From Enchytraeus crypticus (taxonomy: Eukaryota > Annelida > Clitellata > Enchytraeida > Enchytraeidae): 64,000 nucleotides of DNA. The stretch is taken from assembly GCA_905160935.1 (NCBI GenBank), contig CAJHZI010000414.1, positions 2,481,001 through 2,545,000 of the forward strand. Reading direction: 5' to 3'. This document shows, piece by piece, positions 53,419 to 64,000 of the stretch (position 1 is the first letter of the stretch; every line of letters starts with the position of its first letter). Under the pieces are notes generated by a model, which saw only the letters and a list, made by a program, of their open reading frames with translations, was not told where the DNA came from and searched no databases. A program made the position numbers and the translations under genes.

Positions 53419-56400
53419 CTATATGTAGGCCTATAGAAGAAGCACAGTCACATATAAGACGCTGTATCTTATATGAGATCATAAGAGACCTAGGCACACA
53501 TTAGCAGTCATACAGAAGATCACACATTAGCAGCCATACTGAAGCTCACACATTAGCAGCCATACTGAAGCTCAAACATTAGCAGCCATACTGAAGCTCA
53601 TACATTAGCAGCCATACTGAAGCTCAAACATTAGCAGCCATACGGAAGCTCATACATTAGCAGCCATACTGAAGCTCACACATTAGCGTCATACTGAAGC
53701 TCAATTACAAGTCAGTTATTGAAAGATCACATACGTGCTAGTTAACATACGAAGACTCACATTAACAACCGTTAACACATTACGTCACAACACTTGTGAG
53801 TACACACAGTTCACATAAACATTACCAATACAGCTGTAGGAGTCAGAGAGACAATGACTAGACAGCTGTCTCTAATCATGATATTATCACATCATGATAA
53901 CAACTGATAACAAAGTCGATTTGTCTTTAAGTTCAGCAATACATTAATTTTAACACGAGATAACAAGAAGCTCTTCACGAATACTGCTTACCACGCAGTT
54001 TACATAACTATTTATCAGTTACAAAATACAAACATCAGTCCATTCGAATGAATATGTTTTACTCTTATCACAACGTTCTACGATAAGCTATCGTTCTCTC
54101 TCTTACTGCACTGCCTTCTGGCAGGTCCATGGTATATGACCCAAGCTATTGTTAGTCTTTGAAATAGGCAGACGATATTATCAAACAAAAAATTTAACAG
54201 CAAATGCACTGCACAGATTACAGGCTTAAAGTTTAAACACTGCTTACAAGCGCGTTAAAACTCGATAGTTTCCATCAAAACTAATAGCTCAATGCAAAGC
54301 ATATTCAGTGATTATACAACAAAAAGGAATATTGTAAAATATAAACAAAATTGTTATAACCAAATAAAATTAACCAGAAAACTATACAAAGGAAATTCAC
54401 ACGTGAATAGATCTGAACGTACCATCAAGTCGTCGTCGTTTACCATACGACAGATCCAGAGGCTGTTCTTCCGCTGGAACACGGCCTTCAAACGATGTCG
54501 AAAAAGATCCGCCACCGCCCAGAACTTCATCGTCATACTTACGCAGCGGTGCAGCGGCGTCGACGCGATGAGACGTCGTGGAATGTTTGGAGTGATACCC
54601 GCTATGAGCCGCAGGCAGGGAAATACGCGATCCTCGGCGATCAGGCAGATTAGGTAGCGATGACGGCTGGTCAGTCGCAGAACAGCCGTACCCGAGTCGA
54701 AGAGACGACGAGGCGACGTGAATCGAACCACCGACAGCTGCATTGCGAGAGCTAATCACCGGGATGAGATTATTACCGATATCACTTCGATTAGCTTCAA
54801 GTCTTTCTGACTTTAAACATTCAAAATGGAAAGGTTCACCGGTTGATGCTATTGGACGAGTTGATGCTGAAACATCAGTAGCAGGTCTTGCAACGTGGTT
54901 GGTTCTGGACGGACTACTGCGGTTAAGTAAGATAGACGGCACAGTTTCGCGATGAATGATTTCTATTGGTAATTCACTGAGACGATCAGAGCTAAGACGA
55001 TGGTCGTTGTTCAATTTAGTCCATGAGACTGCTGAGCGATCCACGTCGGATAAAGGCACTCGAAGGCTGATATTTGACCCTGACGGAGCAGCATAGCGGT
55101 TAATGTCTGCAGCTGAGGAACCAAAATGGCGATCAGTTCTAGATCCGTTAGAATTCCCGATACGATCTAAACTACACACGGACGGAAATGTATCTCGATG
55201 ACCTCCACGAACAACGGAAGGATCTGTATAACTGCCAGCAATTGATTTAGTTGTTTCTTCATCAACCAATACAACGTTGCCTTGATAGGGGGAGTATCGT
55301 CTGTCATTAGAGAATGTCAAAGATCCATCTAAAGCCTTTGACAACCTCGATCCTGCAGATTCATAAACTACTTTGTCATTTCTTTTGCTATCATAACTCG
55401 GAATATCACTCACGATTTTACTACTGTAAATGTCAACTGCATTTCTGCTACTTGTATAAGTATCGTAATCTCTATGCTCATTCACGGTCCTTTTGGTATC
55501 GCTCGTGAAATTATAATTACGCATATTACTCTCAACTCTATCATTATCACTATGACTGTGATTGATACAGTCACCACCGGTAAGCTTATTCAACTGTTGT
55601 TGTCTACGATGATGATGATGGTTGCTTAGGGCTGAACCATCTCCAGCAACAACTGCTGAACTTCCAAACCATTCGTCATTTTCACGCTTCAGATACATTC
55701 CAATCGTATTATCGATAAAATCATTAGCATCAAGCCTCGGCCGATATCTTACAGGAGAACCGGAAGAAGCCTGGCGCGAGCTATTATCCTCTGTTGATTC
55801 TAGAGAGGTTCTGACCGTTCTGGAGCGTGACTCGTCTATATCGTCAGAACGAACTCCAGATCCAATACAGCCAGCACCACTCGAATGTTGACGCTGATGT
55901 CCAGTAGCTACCAAACCATTATCAGAATAACCTGCTCGGGCGTTTAACTCAAAATCCATGGGATCAGACGTTCTAAAGGAAGTCTCAGCGTCCTGCACTT
56001 GTCGATCCATAGGCTCCGACTTGTAGTACGCTTTCTTCCAGAAGTTCTTCGTTTTACCCGACGTTATCCTATCGTCCACCGGAAGTCCATCGACTGATCG
56101 TTTAACAGCCTGAGATAAACCGGAGCTGTTGATGCTGCCATCTAGAGAGGTTTTATAAATTGTAGTGTCAGTGCGGTTTTCAAATTGATAGTAAATATTA
56201 TTAACATAGCCAGTAGAGGTGCTGCTGTCATTAGTGTCACCACTATAGCTATTCTGAGGATTGTTCTTATTTGAAATACTACTATTACTGCCAGTGTTAC
56301 TGATAATGCTTTGACATACAATTTTCACATCGTCATTGGCTTTGTGTGGAGAACTGAAGTTTCCCCGGGGATTTACGCCATCATTTCTACTGCTGTGGTG

Positions 56401-57765
56401 ACTGTTTCGAACATAGTAGCTGCTCTGGGCATCACCAACATAATCACCGATGTTTTCGACACTGTTGTGTTTTCTGGTTAAGCTGTAATGATAACTGACA
56501 ACATCATTGACAATGCCATCGGTGCAATTTCCGTCATAGAATTCCTTTCTTTCTTGCTTTATCTCCGTTCCATACTCAGCAGCGTCCGGATAAAGATTAT
56601 TGTTGATTTCTGATTTTACTTGTATATCTTCGGATGATAAAATCTGATCACGACTACTACTCTTGTAAACATCATAACTTATATCACGTATCTCACGACA
56701 CCTAGTGACAAGTTTATCATCTAAAAAATCACCGCTCTTCACAGGCTTGATATTATGCTGAAATATATCAGCTTGGTTTCGAGAAGGGTTCAGTTTTGCT
56801 TTACAACTGTTCAAGATATCGTCGCTACTCTTATAACTGAAGGCACGACTATAAGTGTCAATGTACTGGTTGCTTTGCGCTACTCTTGGTAAATCTGATT
56901 TCACGGTATATTGTCCACCCGATAAATCCATCGGCGAATTCGCAAACATCTCATCCAATACCTTCGACTTCACACCAGCTACCACAACCTCCGTTGCCGC
57001 AGAAGATGTCGAAGCCGCAGGTTTATCACAAGCGACCACGAGAGCGCCCTTCTCAGCAGCAGCAGCAATTGCCGAAGTTTCAACAGAGGCAGCACATACA
57101 GCTATGACTTCATCAGCAGGGTCAGTTCTTATAGAGTTTAGTGAACTGATTTCCTGCCCTGACGTGCTTAACTTCTGGCTAAGGATAGAGTCAATTGACC
57201 TAACCTCACTATATTCTGGCTGAGTGACACCCGATAAACCGTCACGCACCGAAGTAGACTTATCCGAATAGTTTACACTATCTACCCCCGCCGTTTCGTA
57301 GGAATATAACGTCACTTCTGCTGCTTCTAACTGAGACGAATTCTTAGGTTTATCGGTTTCTAATTGAGCCGAAAGTTCTGAAGGAACCGAATCCATAGTG
57401 GAAGAATTTCTTGGGCCAGTATAACCTGCGGACCTGATGTCTGCTTTTGTCGTCTCAGTCTCGCAATGATCTGCAGGTACACTAACAACTGAATTAACCG
57501 GATCCATACTTGTTATATTATTGGCTGCTGAATTAACAGGATCCAAACTGATTATATCATTAACAGCTGAATTAGCTGGATCATTAACAACTGAATTTAC
57601 AGGATCCATACTGGTTATATCATTAACAGTTGAATTATTATGACCACCACTGGTTATATCATTAACAGCTGAAGTTACATGACCAATATTTGTTATATCA
57701 TTAACAGCTGAAGTACCATGACCAATAGTTGCTACATCTTTAACAGCAGAATTAACAAGATCCAT
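50256..57765 (-). CDS. Kruppel-like factor (KLF) with three C-terminal C2H2 fingers, unusually long (1494 aa)
   Basis: Exons 54423-57765, 51359-52327 and 50256-50428 join in phase (donors GTACGT and GTGAGT; acceptors TTTCTATTAG and TTCGTAG). The product is a nuclear transcription factor binding GC/CACCC boxes (family knowledge). The fingers are [19 protein letters not shown], then [20 protein letters not shown], then [20 protein letters not shown], and the protein ends at LHMKRH. The second intron splits the HTG|EKPY linker. Two PxDLS motifs, SPMDLSGG and [13 protein letters not shown], are typical CtBP co-repressor docking sites. The N-terminus has about seven copies of a 13-residue repeat around SAVNDIT. 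ATG 57765 is the first Met after an in-frame stop near 57815. The rest is Ser/Asp/Asn-rich. Most KLFs are 250-500 residues. The finger 3 ending suggests the KLF1/2/4/5 side, while PxDLS recalls KLF3/8/12, so the subfamily is left open. Confidence 0.92.
50590..50836 (+). mobile_element. Chimeric SINE-like copy with LINE tail
   Basis: Same body (GACGCCCCTGCCCAGTAAAT, CACCTCGTCATAAGCAGAAT) joined directly to the LINE segment starting GTTAGATGATTTAAAGATTC and ending AGCAGTGTATTAAGAGAGAG. In KLF intron 2, antisense to the gene. Confidence 0.78.
53500..53705 (-). repeat. 26-bp minisatellite in KLF intron 1
   Basis: Plus-strand unit ACATTAGCAGCCATACTGAA + GCTCAC, about eight copies. In transcript sense each unit offers GCTAAT (YTRAY-like) and GCTTCAG (acceptor-like). 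Confidence 0.9.
54093..54142 (-). mobile_element. Very short LINE tail fragment (family of 15860-16288)
   Basis: Antisense: CTCTCTTACTGCACTGCCTT then GGCAGGTCCATGGTATATGA. In KLF intron 1. Confidence 0.7.
57485..57760 (-). repeat. 39-bp coding repeat in KLF exon 1
   Basis: Encodes about seven 13-residue units with consensus near [13 protein letters not shown] (positions about 3-95 of the protein). Units 2-4 have GH instead of DP. Frame is kept throughout. Confidence 0.9.
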
Positions 57766-59149
57766 GATTGTTTTATCAGGGAGCAAATTTGCTCTTAGCG
57801 GCTTTTCTTTTCCTCACAGCAAATAGCTTCAACCAGCTTGCCAACAGCTTCAACAACTGCTGACGTGGTCTCAGAAGAATGCTTCATAAATTCAAGCAAT
57901 TCTTGTCAGCAATCCATTAACACTTGTATACAGTCCAATCTCAAACCCTACTCACTTCAAACACGGGCGATTAGGAAATCGTCTCATACAATTTCTGCAC
58001 CAAAGTCCAATTCTTTTTCCAGCTATCCATCATCGTACATTATACTGTCAATGCTTCTACTGAATACTCAATGCGACCAACTGAAGCGTGGAGAAGAAAC
58101 TGTGGCTTTGTTGTTTATGCTTCAGTGGACTCGGCTATGAAACAAGTTGATTCAGAACGAGGCCAAGTCTCCAACATATTACTAAGCGTCTTAGCACTCA
58201 AACAATACTTCTCTTCAAATGTTCTTTGTAGACCTGAAACAGAAAATTCCAACAATAAATACCTCATTGTTACAGATAAAGAAATTTATTTGTACCCGTC
58301 CGTATGCTCAATGACTTAGAAGACATGCCAGTGTATTATCAGGCACGTAAATAATACTGTAACAACAGTATTATTTACGTCATTACATTATTTTAGGGCA
58401 CATGTCAGCGCTTTCGTGGCCTTTGTGTCCTTTTTCACTTTATCTCATGTATTTCTTGCGTATTATGTAGCCTAAAGTGAAATAAATATTATTCAATTCA
58501 ATTCAAATTCAACAAAATATTACTATTTATTACTAGGACAACATGTTTTCTTTCAGGAAAACTTCACATACACAATTGGCCATGGCTATCTTTGTAAAAT
58601 TATCGGATGAATACGACTACATATAAATAGATTCTCGTTCTTTTTCAAACACTGATGAATAATTTATGAAATAAATCAATTCATAAAAAAATTAATACGC
58701 CACTAAACTATCTCAATCATTTAGTTATGGCAAAAGCAAGGATTTGTTGAAGTCAAGAATTGGTTACCCGAGAGATTTCAGATTGCTTTCTATACACAAA
58801 TAATAATGATAATAATAATAATATACAAAAAATAATAACAGTAGTAGCAGTAAGAGTAATAATAAAAATAGTAATTGTTATAATAACACTAATAATAATT
58901 GAAAGGTTTAACGTCTGTTTCCTTATACAAGCATGCTGTCTGGAACGTCCCCTCATCCTGCTTCACTATGAATCGATTAACCCAGCGACTTTAAAATAAA
59001 TATGTTCAAGTTCAAGAATAAAGACTTCCTAAACGGTGCCTATCCGGTGACCAATACGATATCAACAAATACTGCAGAATAATCGATACAAGAAACAGAC
59101 TGAAAAGAAGATAGAAAACCAAAACCAAATTAAAACTTTATCAGCTCTA

Positions 59150-59265
59150 CTAAAAGTAGATCTATAGATCCATTCGTCATCGTTGTAACAGATTGTCTAA
59201 TTGGCCGAACCATTGGCGGTTAATAGCCGATAAAAAGCGGCTTAAATTCCAGACCAAAGTGCTCT
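59150..59265. promoter_or_regulatory. CCAAT-box pair with TATA-like element
   Basis: AATTGGCCGAACCATTGGCG holds two inverted CCAAT boxes, then GCCGATAAAAAGCGGC. It could be a KLF promoter on the minus strand (1.4 kb upstream of the ATG) or an orphan plus-strand promoter. Confidence 0.25.
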
Positions 59266-60304
59266 TTGGTACCACGGTTCAATAGCAGCAATTATTATTA
59301 GAATTGAACGAATAACTGTCCTACTCACAGCTCATTCAATCAATCACTTTACACCGCAGTTTAGCTAACAACGCATTTTCAGCCAAGTCATAAAAATGTC
59401 TAATGCCGGTTTCGTCGTTCAAGGATGATGTTATATTGACGTGCTGTTAACATACATCACCACATACTGATGTGGTGATATGAATATATGATCACACATA
59501 TATTCGAAGCGATTCTCATGAGCAGAAATTTGATTTAAAATAATACAAAATATAAATATAACTATAAAATATACAAATATAAATTATACAATACTAAATA
59601 AGCTAAATATATCTATCTAAAATATGCAAAATATTTTTCTCGCGATATGCACTTTGTGTCTTTGCTGAAAAATAAACATATTATCTATTCTATTCTATAA
59701 ATATATAAGTATTTCTGCTTTATAAATTTTTACATTATAATTTTTATTTTCTATTTATGCATGTTTTACTCACTTTATAGTTACAGATCACCTCGATTCA
59801 CACTAATGAATGTATGTTTATTGCAAGTACATGGTATATAAAACAAGTAGGAGCGTTGCTAGGTGATATAAGGTACCACTCATGTGTAGAGATTTTTAGA
59901 TATAAATTTAAATTTAATTTTAGCATATTATTATTGTACTCTCTCTGTAAAGTAGTCTCGAAGACAGATTTCGGCCATGACATTGATATATACATTTTCG
60001 TTGTTATTAATAATAACAATAATAATAATAATAATAATAATGATACCGGTTGTATGTATGTTTGTAATTGTGTTTGTACGTATGCGAACTGTGCAGGATT
60101 GCAAGACCTTTTTAGTGTGCTCCAAATAAATAAGTAAAATAAATAAATCAATCAAAATCGAATGCTTGAGGAAAAATAGTTTCCAAAAGTTGGCAGTCCG
60201 GAGATAAAGTCTTATAGACATTATAATTATTCAGCTATATCTCTGATGGGAAACAATTGTCCCAATGCAATCCATTTCGGTGCCGCAAAGACAGCAAACA
60301 TTAT

Positions 60305-60512
60305 CCTCATCATCTTCCCTTGAATCGCACTTTAACTACGGTCGGGACTTAGAACATGTTGTAGCAATTTCTGGAGCCTAAGCGCTCATCAACAGAATTC
60401 CCTTTCTGACGCTGGTTTACATCTATATTAATGCTTTGTCGCCTCTTACGACAGGTGCAGTTTCCAGTTGGTTTATTTTTCAGCATCCCGGACAAAACAC
60501 GGGTAAGACAAC
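60305..60512 (-). mobile_element. SINE family 2
   Basis: Antisense: CATCATCTTCCCTTGAATCG, ACTACGGTCGGGACTTAG, TTTCTGGAGCCTAAGCGCTC, GCATCCCGGACAAAACACGG. Confidence 0.8.
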
Positions 60513-61589
60513 AAACATACAAAATTTAATGACGATAAAAAGAGTTTCAAGCTTGACACATATTCCGTGAAATGAAGAACAGTTCACGAGGCACAGAGTA
60601 CCAGACTGTGACAATTTCTGTATACTTCTCTGTGTATGCTACTTAGTAAGTGAAATGACCATTTTAACGATCGTTTCGTCATTCCAAGGCCACGCTAACT
60701 TCAAGGAATAATGATTAGTAGCCATACTATGATAGTAACAATAATAATAATAATAATAAGACTATTATAATAATAATAACAATATGAAAATAATACTACT
60801 AATAATTATTATAATAAAAAGGATTAACACCCTTACGACATTCATACTGTACGAAGAAACTGTCACGAACTTAAAGCTTAGAAAAGAATAACAACCTCAT
60901 TCGAATATTCGAGAGATAATTTTATACTATTTAATAACTATATTTGACCCTAAGCATACTTTTAGCCTCCCTACCTAGTCAGTGCTGACAGAGGATTATA
61001 TAAATTTATTAGAGTGAGGATTGAAAACAAACACATATATTTATATTTCTTTCCCTCGCTCTCTAATAGAGTCTCTATATATAGGCCTATATCTAGTTCA
61101 ATATCAAAAGTAGCTTTTTACTATTTGCCGCTCATATACACCTCTACCTCTCTCCCTCTTTCTCTTCTTCTTCTTCTTCTACCACCCTACTAGCAATAAC
61201 CTTAAATTGCAATTGGTCACTTAATTATACATCTAAGGTTCGTTGTTAGTGACCACTGCTATTAATATTATTATTACTCTACTATCATCATCATCATCAT
61301 CATAGCATACATAAAAGAACCTAAAACTTCACACACAAGTATGAATATTCTTCTTTATGTTCTCCGCTGTTCTACAAAAGTTGATTATTATTGTTCAATC
61401 CAATCCTCCATACAAGCACTATAACGGTATGAGGCAGGGATATCTCAGTGCAGTGATTAAGAAATGATTAGGATAAACTGTCGTGCCGCAGTATCTATAC
61501 CCTACACGTGGGTCTATCAAAGGACATATCCAAGGCCTCCTTAATCATAACACGTATAACACCTTCACATGTCCGGTATCAGTCACTCT

Positions 61590-61680
61590 GTTGTTATGTT
61601 ATGCATCACTCATTCTGTTATTATGTAGTGCATCACTCATTCTGTTATTATGTAGTGGTGCATCACTCATTATTACTGGT
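61590..61680 (+). repeat. 27-bp tandem repeat, three copies
   Basis: Unit TGTTATTATGTAGTGCATCA + CTCATTC. Confidence 0.85.
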
Positions 61681-61884
61681 TTACTATTATGTTATTAATT
61701 AACAAGGACGACGTCCCTGACATCATCCTTGAATGAAGAAACGGACGTTTAACCTTTATTGTTATTAATTGTTACCATCCTCCACTTTTAGTGCATAAAT
61801 AAATGATGAGCGTTCCTTATGGGTAAAATATCATATTAAACTAATTAAAGATATAATTTTAAAAAATTATAGTAAAATTACTCG

Positions 61885-62072
61885 TGTTGTGTCCGATTAG
61901 CTGAAGAAAAGACCAACAGTAGACTGCAGGACTGCAGGTGTCGCAAAAGGCGACAGTGCACTAAGATCCAAATCAACGTCAGAAAGGGCTGATGAGCCCC
62001 TAGGCTCCAGAAACTGCAATAAATTCTAATCCCGACCCTAGTTATCTGAGATTAAAGGGAAGACGATGATGA
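61885..62072 (+). mobile_element. SINE family 2 (sense, near full length)
   Basis: CGTGTTGTGTCCGATTAGCT, TCGCAAAAGGCGACAGTGCA, ACGTCAGAAAGGGCTGATGA, ATCCCGACCCTAGTTATCTG, then GAAGACGATGATGAC. Confidence 0.82.
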
Positions 62073-62867
62073 CAAAATAATAAAAAATAGTAAATTCAAT
62101 TATAATAAAATATATAATTATAGTCTATATACAATTACAAGTAATAATTATATTATCGTATTGAATATTATATAACAATTACTATTCATTATTTCTCGGT
62201 TATACATTGTACGCTCATCATCTCGTACAATTGACAATACAATATAATGAAGATTTAACGTCCTGCTCCTCACCCGAGACTGATGTCAGGGACGTCTCAA
62301 GCGAAACACACAACAACCACAATTTATGTCCTTAAAAATTATTTACAAAATACATATTTGAAAGTAAATAAAAACAAAATACTTTTTTTATGAAACTTAC
62401 GAAAACAATACTATTTAGAAAAAAGGACAGTTGACACTGCCACAGTTCAATGTAATGCTGCAACTAACCTACGCCTCAGCTACAACTAGACTGAATTAAT
62501 CACAATCACAGTCCTACCTTTCTACCAGTGAGACCTTCCTTCAATACAATACATACCGCAACGAGGCCATGAAACCTTTATAGGCTGGATGATTTAGTTA
62601 TGCTCATTTGGCAGAAGCAAAATTCTCTTTTTAAATTTCTGTTCCTATTATTTCAAACTTTATCAACTGTTATTTCTTTTACTTGTATTGAATGTTTATT
62701 CCTTTTGCCTAGCTATTTTCAATTTGTATGATTGAAGGGTGGTCAATTAGATACGTTACATGTGAGCTCTTTGACGGCCTTGTTTGTGTATGTCAATGTA
62801 TATTTTGAGCATATTGAAATAAATGTAGTTCTCTCTCATTTCCTTTTTTGAAATCAGTTTAAAAGGT

Positions 62868-62985
62868 TTTAACATCAGTCTCCTGCTCGATAGCATGTAA
62901 GTGACGGGAAGAATACTGGAATTTAACCTTGCATCTACTGATCCGTTGTAGAACAGCCTGCCAACAAGTCAAAAACTCAGCCAAA
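62868..62985 (-). mobile_element. Old, diverged SINE family 1 copy
   Basis: Recognisable order only: AACATCAGTCTCCTGCTCGA, GTGACGGG, ACTGATCCGTTGTAGAACAG. Confidence 0.5.
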
Positions 62986-63851
62986 TAGGGGTTTTCTTAA
63001 AACGAATACATATTTCTACACAGCGTTTTCTTTGTCCATTCAACGTAGTTCTTCTGCCTCCCTGGACTAAGAAAACTTTTACTAAAGACGATTAGCAACG
63101 CTTCTAGCACAGATATGCGATTGAGCAGCCATTCGTAATTAGATACTCGTGTATCCTAATCTGACTCTATAACAAGCACTATAATTTTTCACTTGAACAT
63201 TGCTACCAGCAATTTATACAGATTTGTTTTTCATTTTAACTAAATCATACACGATCATTCTAATTGTTAACTTACTAGCTAACTAATTTTATATTTTCAT
63301 ACTCTATATGTTTTAAATGCGTCGTTATGGGTTTACGTTGAGATAATCTTAGTAAAATGTTAAGAACAAGCAACAAGAGTTTTGGGTGTAAACTTCAATT
63401 AGAAATGAATTAATAATGAATTAATAAGTAATAATAATTAAAATTAATAATTAATAATAATTTTAATAATAAGAAATAATAATAATAATAATTTTAATTA
63501 ATAATAATTACAATTAACTAAATTATTAATTAATGCTACTTCAAATAGCGATGAAATCTGGTAAGTTTCAAATATGTCATAAGGGCAGGATCGCTTCGTC
63601 TAGCGAATATAACATCAACGGCAGTGCGCACATACGGGACGACTACAAGGCAGGGCTAGGGACGAGCCTGTGGGTGTGTCAGAGGGGAGAGAGGAGTAGT
63701 TGGGCAGGGAGGACATTCCTCAGTGGGGAGGGGTTACAACGGCTAGTTTGACGACGACTCATATCTAGGCTCAGGAGGTAGGCGCGCTGCTGCACTTTTT
63801 TAGAGGCGAGCTGAAAACTTTATATTACTTTATATAACATTTATATAGAAA

Positions 63852-63990
63852 AGCTAATAAAGCTAATGTTAACGTCAGTTTCCTCACTCGAAAGCGATGT
63901 CTGTGACGGGTAAGCCCAGGATTTGAACCCCGCACAATCACAATCATCCGCTGTCGAATATCTTACCGACATCGCCACTGGCTCCAGCCG
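63852..63990 (-). mobile_element. tRNA-derived SINE, family 1
   Basis: Antisense copy with TAATGTTAACGTCAGTTTCC, GATTTGAACCCCGCAC and CGACATCGCCACTGGCTCCA; near the right edge. Confidence 0.83.
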
Positions 63991-64000
63991 TCGTTTATTT

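Larger units (their letters stand above)
57766..63999. other. Upstream of KLF: no gene recognised
   Basis: 57766-58320 is probably KLF 5' sequence. The rest is AT-rich with AAT/ATT tracts (58800-58900, 60010-60045, 60740-60810, 63410-63530), SINE copies, the 27-bp repeat at 61590, and a GC-richer patch at 63570-63800. Open frames are short and unlike known families. Confidence 0.6.

Noticed and set aside
54354..54743. Open frames on both strands opposite the end of the large KLF exon
   Set aside because: Shadows of the KLF coding frame.

Overview
This is nuclear DNA from an intron-rich invertebrate animal. It is AT-rich and holds four spliced protein genes with GT-AG introns (one GC-AG), dense microsatellites, tRNA-derived SINEs, 5'-truncated non-LTR retrotransposons and non-autonomous DNA transposons. 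There are no operons or prokaryotic signals. The protein comparisons rest on recalled family sequences, and the species cannot be named from the window alone.

Layout. Positions 5-25515, minus strand: the first 25 coding exons (873 codons, phases all consistent) of a DOCK-A family Rac exchange factor (DOCK1/2/5, myoblast city, CED-5 type). The gene runs off the left edge before its catalytic DHR-2 domain. 25516-28415: intergenic, mostly two LINE fragments. 28416-37206, plus strand: a five-exon gene for a protein of about 1252 residues that I cannot name; it has a PIP-box-like motif near the N-terminus and a UBZ4/Rad18-type zinc finger at the extreme C-terminus, which suggests a PCNA/ubiquitin-linked DNA-damage role. 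37207-41577: intergenic repeats. 41593-45524, plus strand: TXNDC9, three coding exons. 45525-50255: intergenic sequence or a long 3'UTR. 50256-57765, minus strand: a Kruppel-like factor of 1494 residues with three C2H2 fingers, PxDLS motifs and an N-terminal 13-residue repeat. 57766-64000: no convincing gene, only repeats and weak promoter-like sequence.

The most striking pattern is tandem repetition at splice sites. The TXNDC9 last-exon acceptor is the last of ten copies of a 42-bp minisatellite, each carrying the acceptor core. DOCK exon 19 has its donor repeated in a 45-50-bp minisatellite. Intron 2 of the PIP/UBZ gene holds an array resembling the exon 3 acceptor, and that gene's stop codon lies in a 30-bp tandem duplication. 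Eight DOCK introns end in TTGA/GATT microsatellite, always in the same orientation and on the acceptor side, giving reiterated matches to the branch-point consensus YTRAY. Decayed partial copies of DOCK exons 4 and 12 also persist in introns.

Other mobile DNA includes an internally deleted mariner-type element, a 693-bp hAT-like element with a perfect 8-bp target duplication, an 0.87-kb near-perfect palindrome, and at least five SINE-like families.
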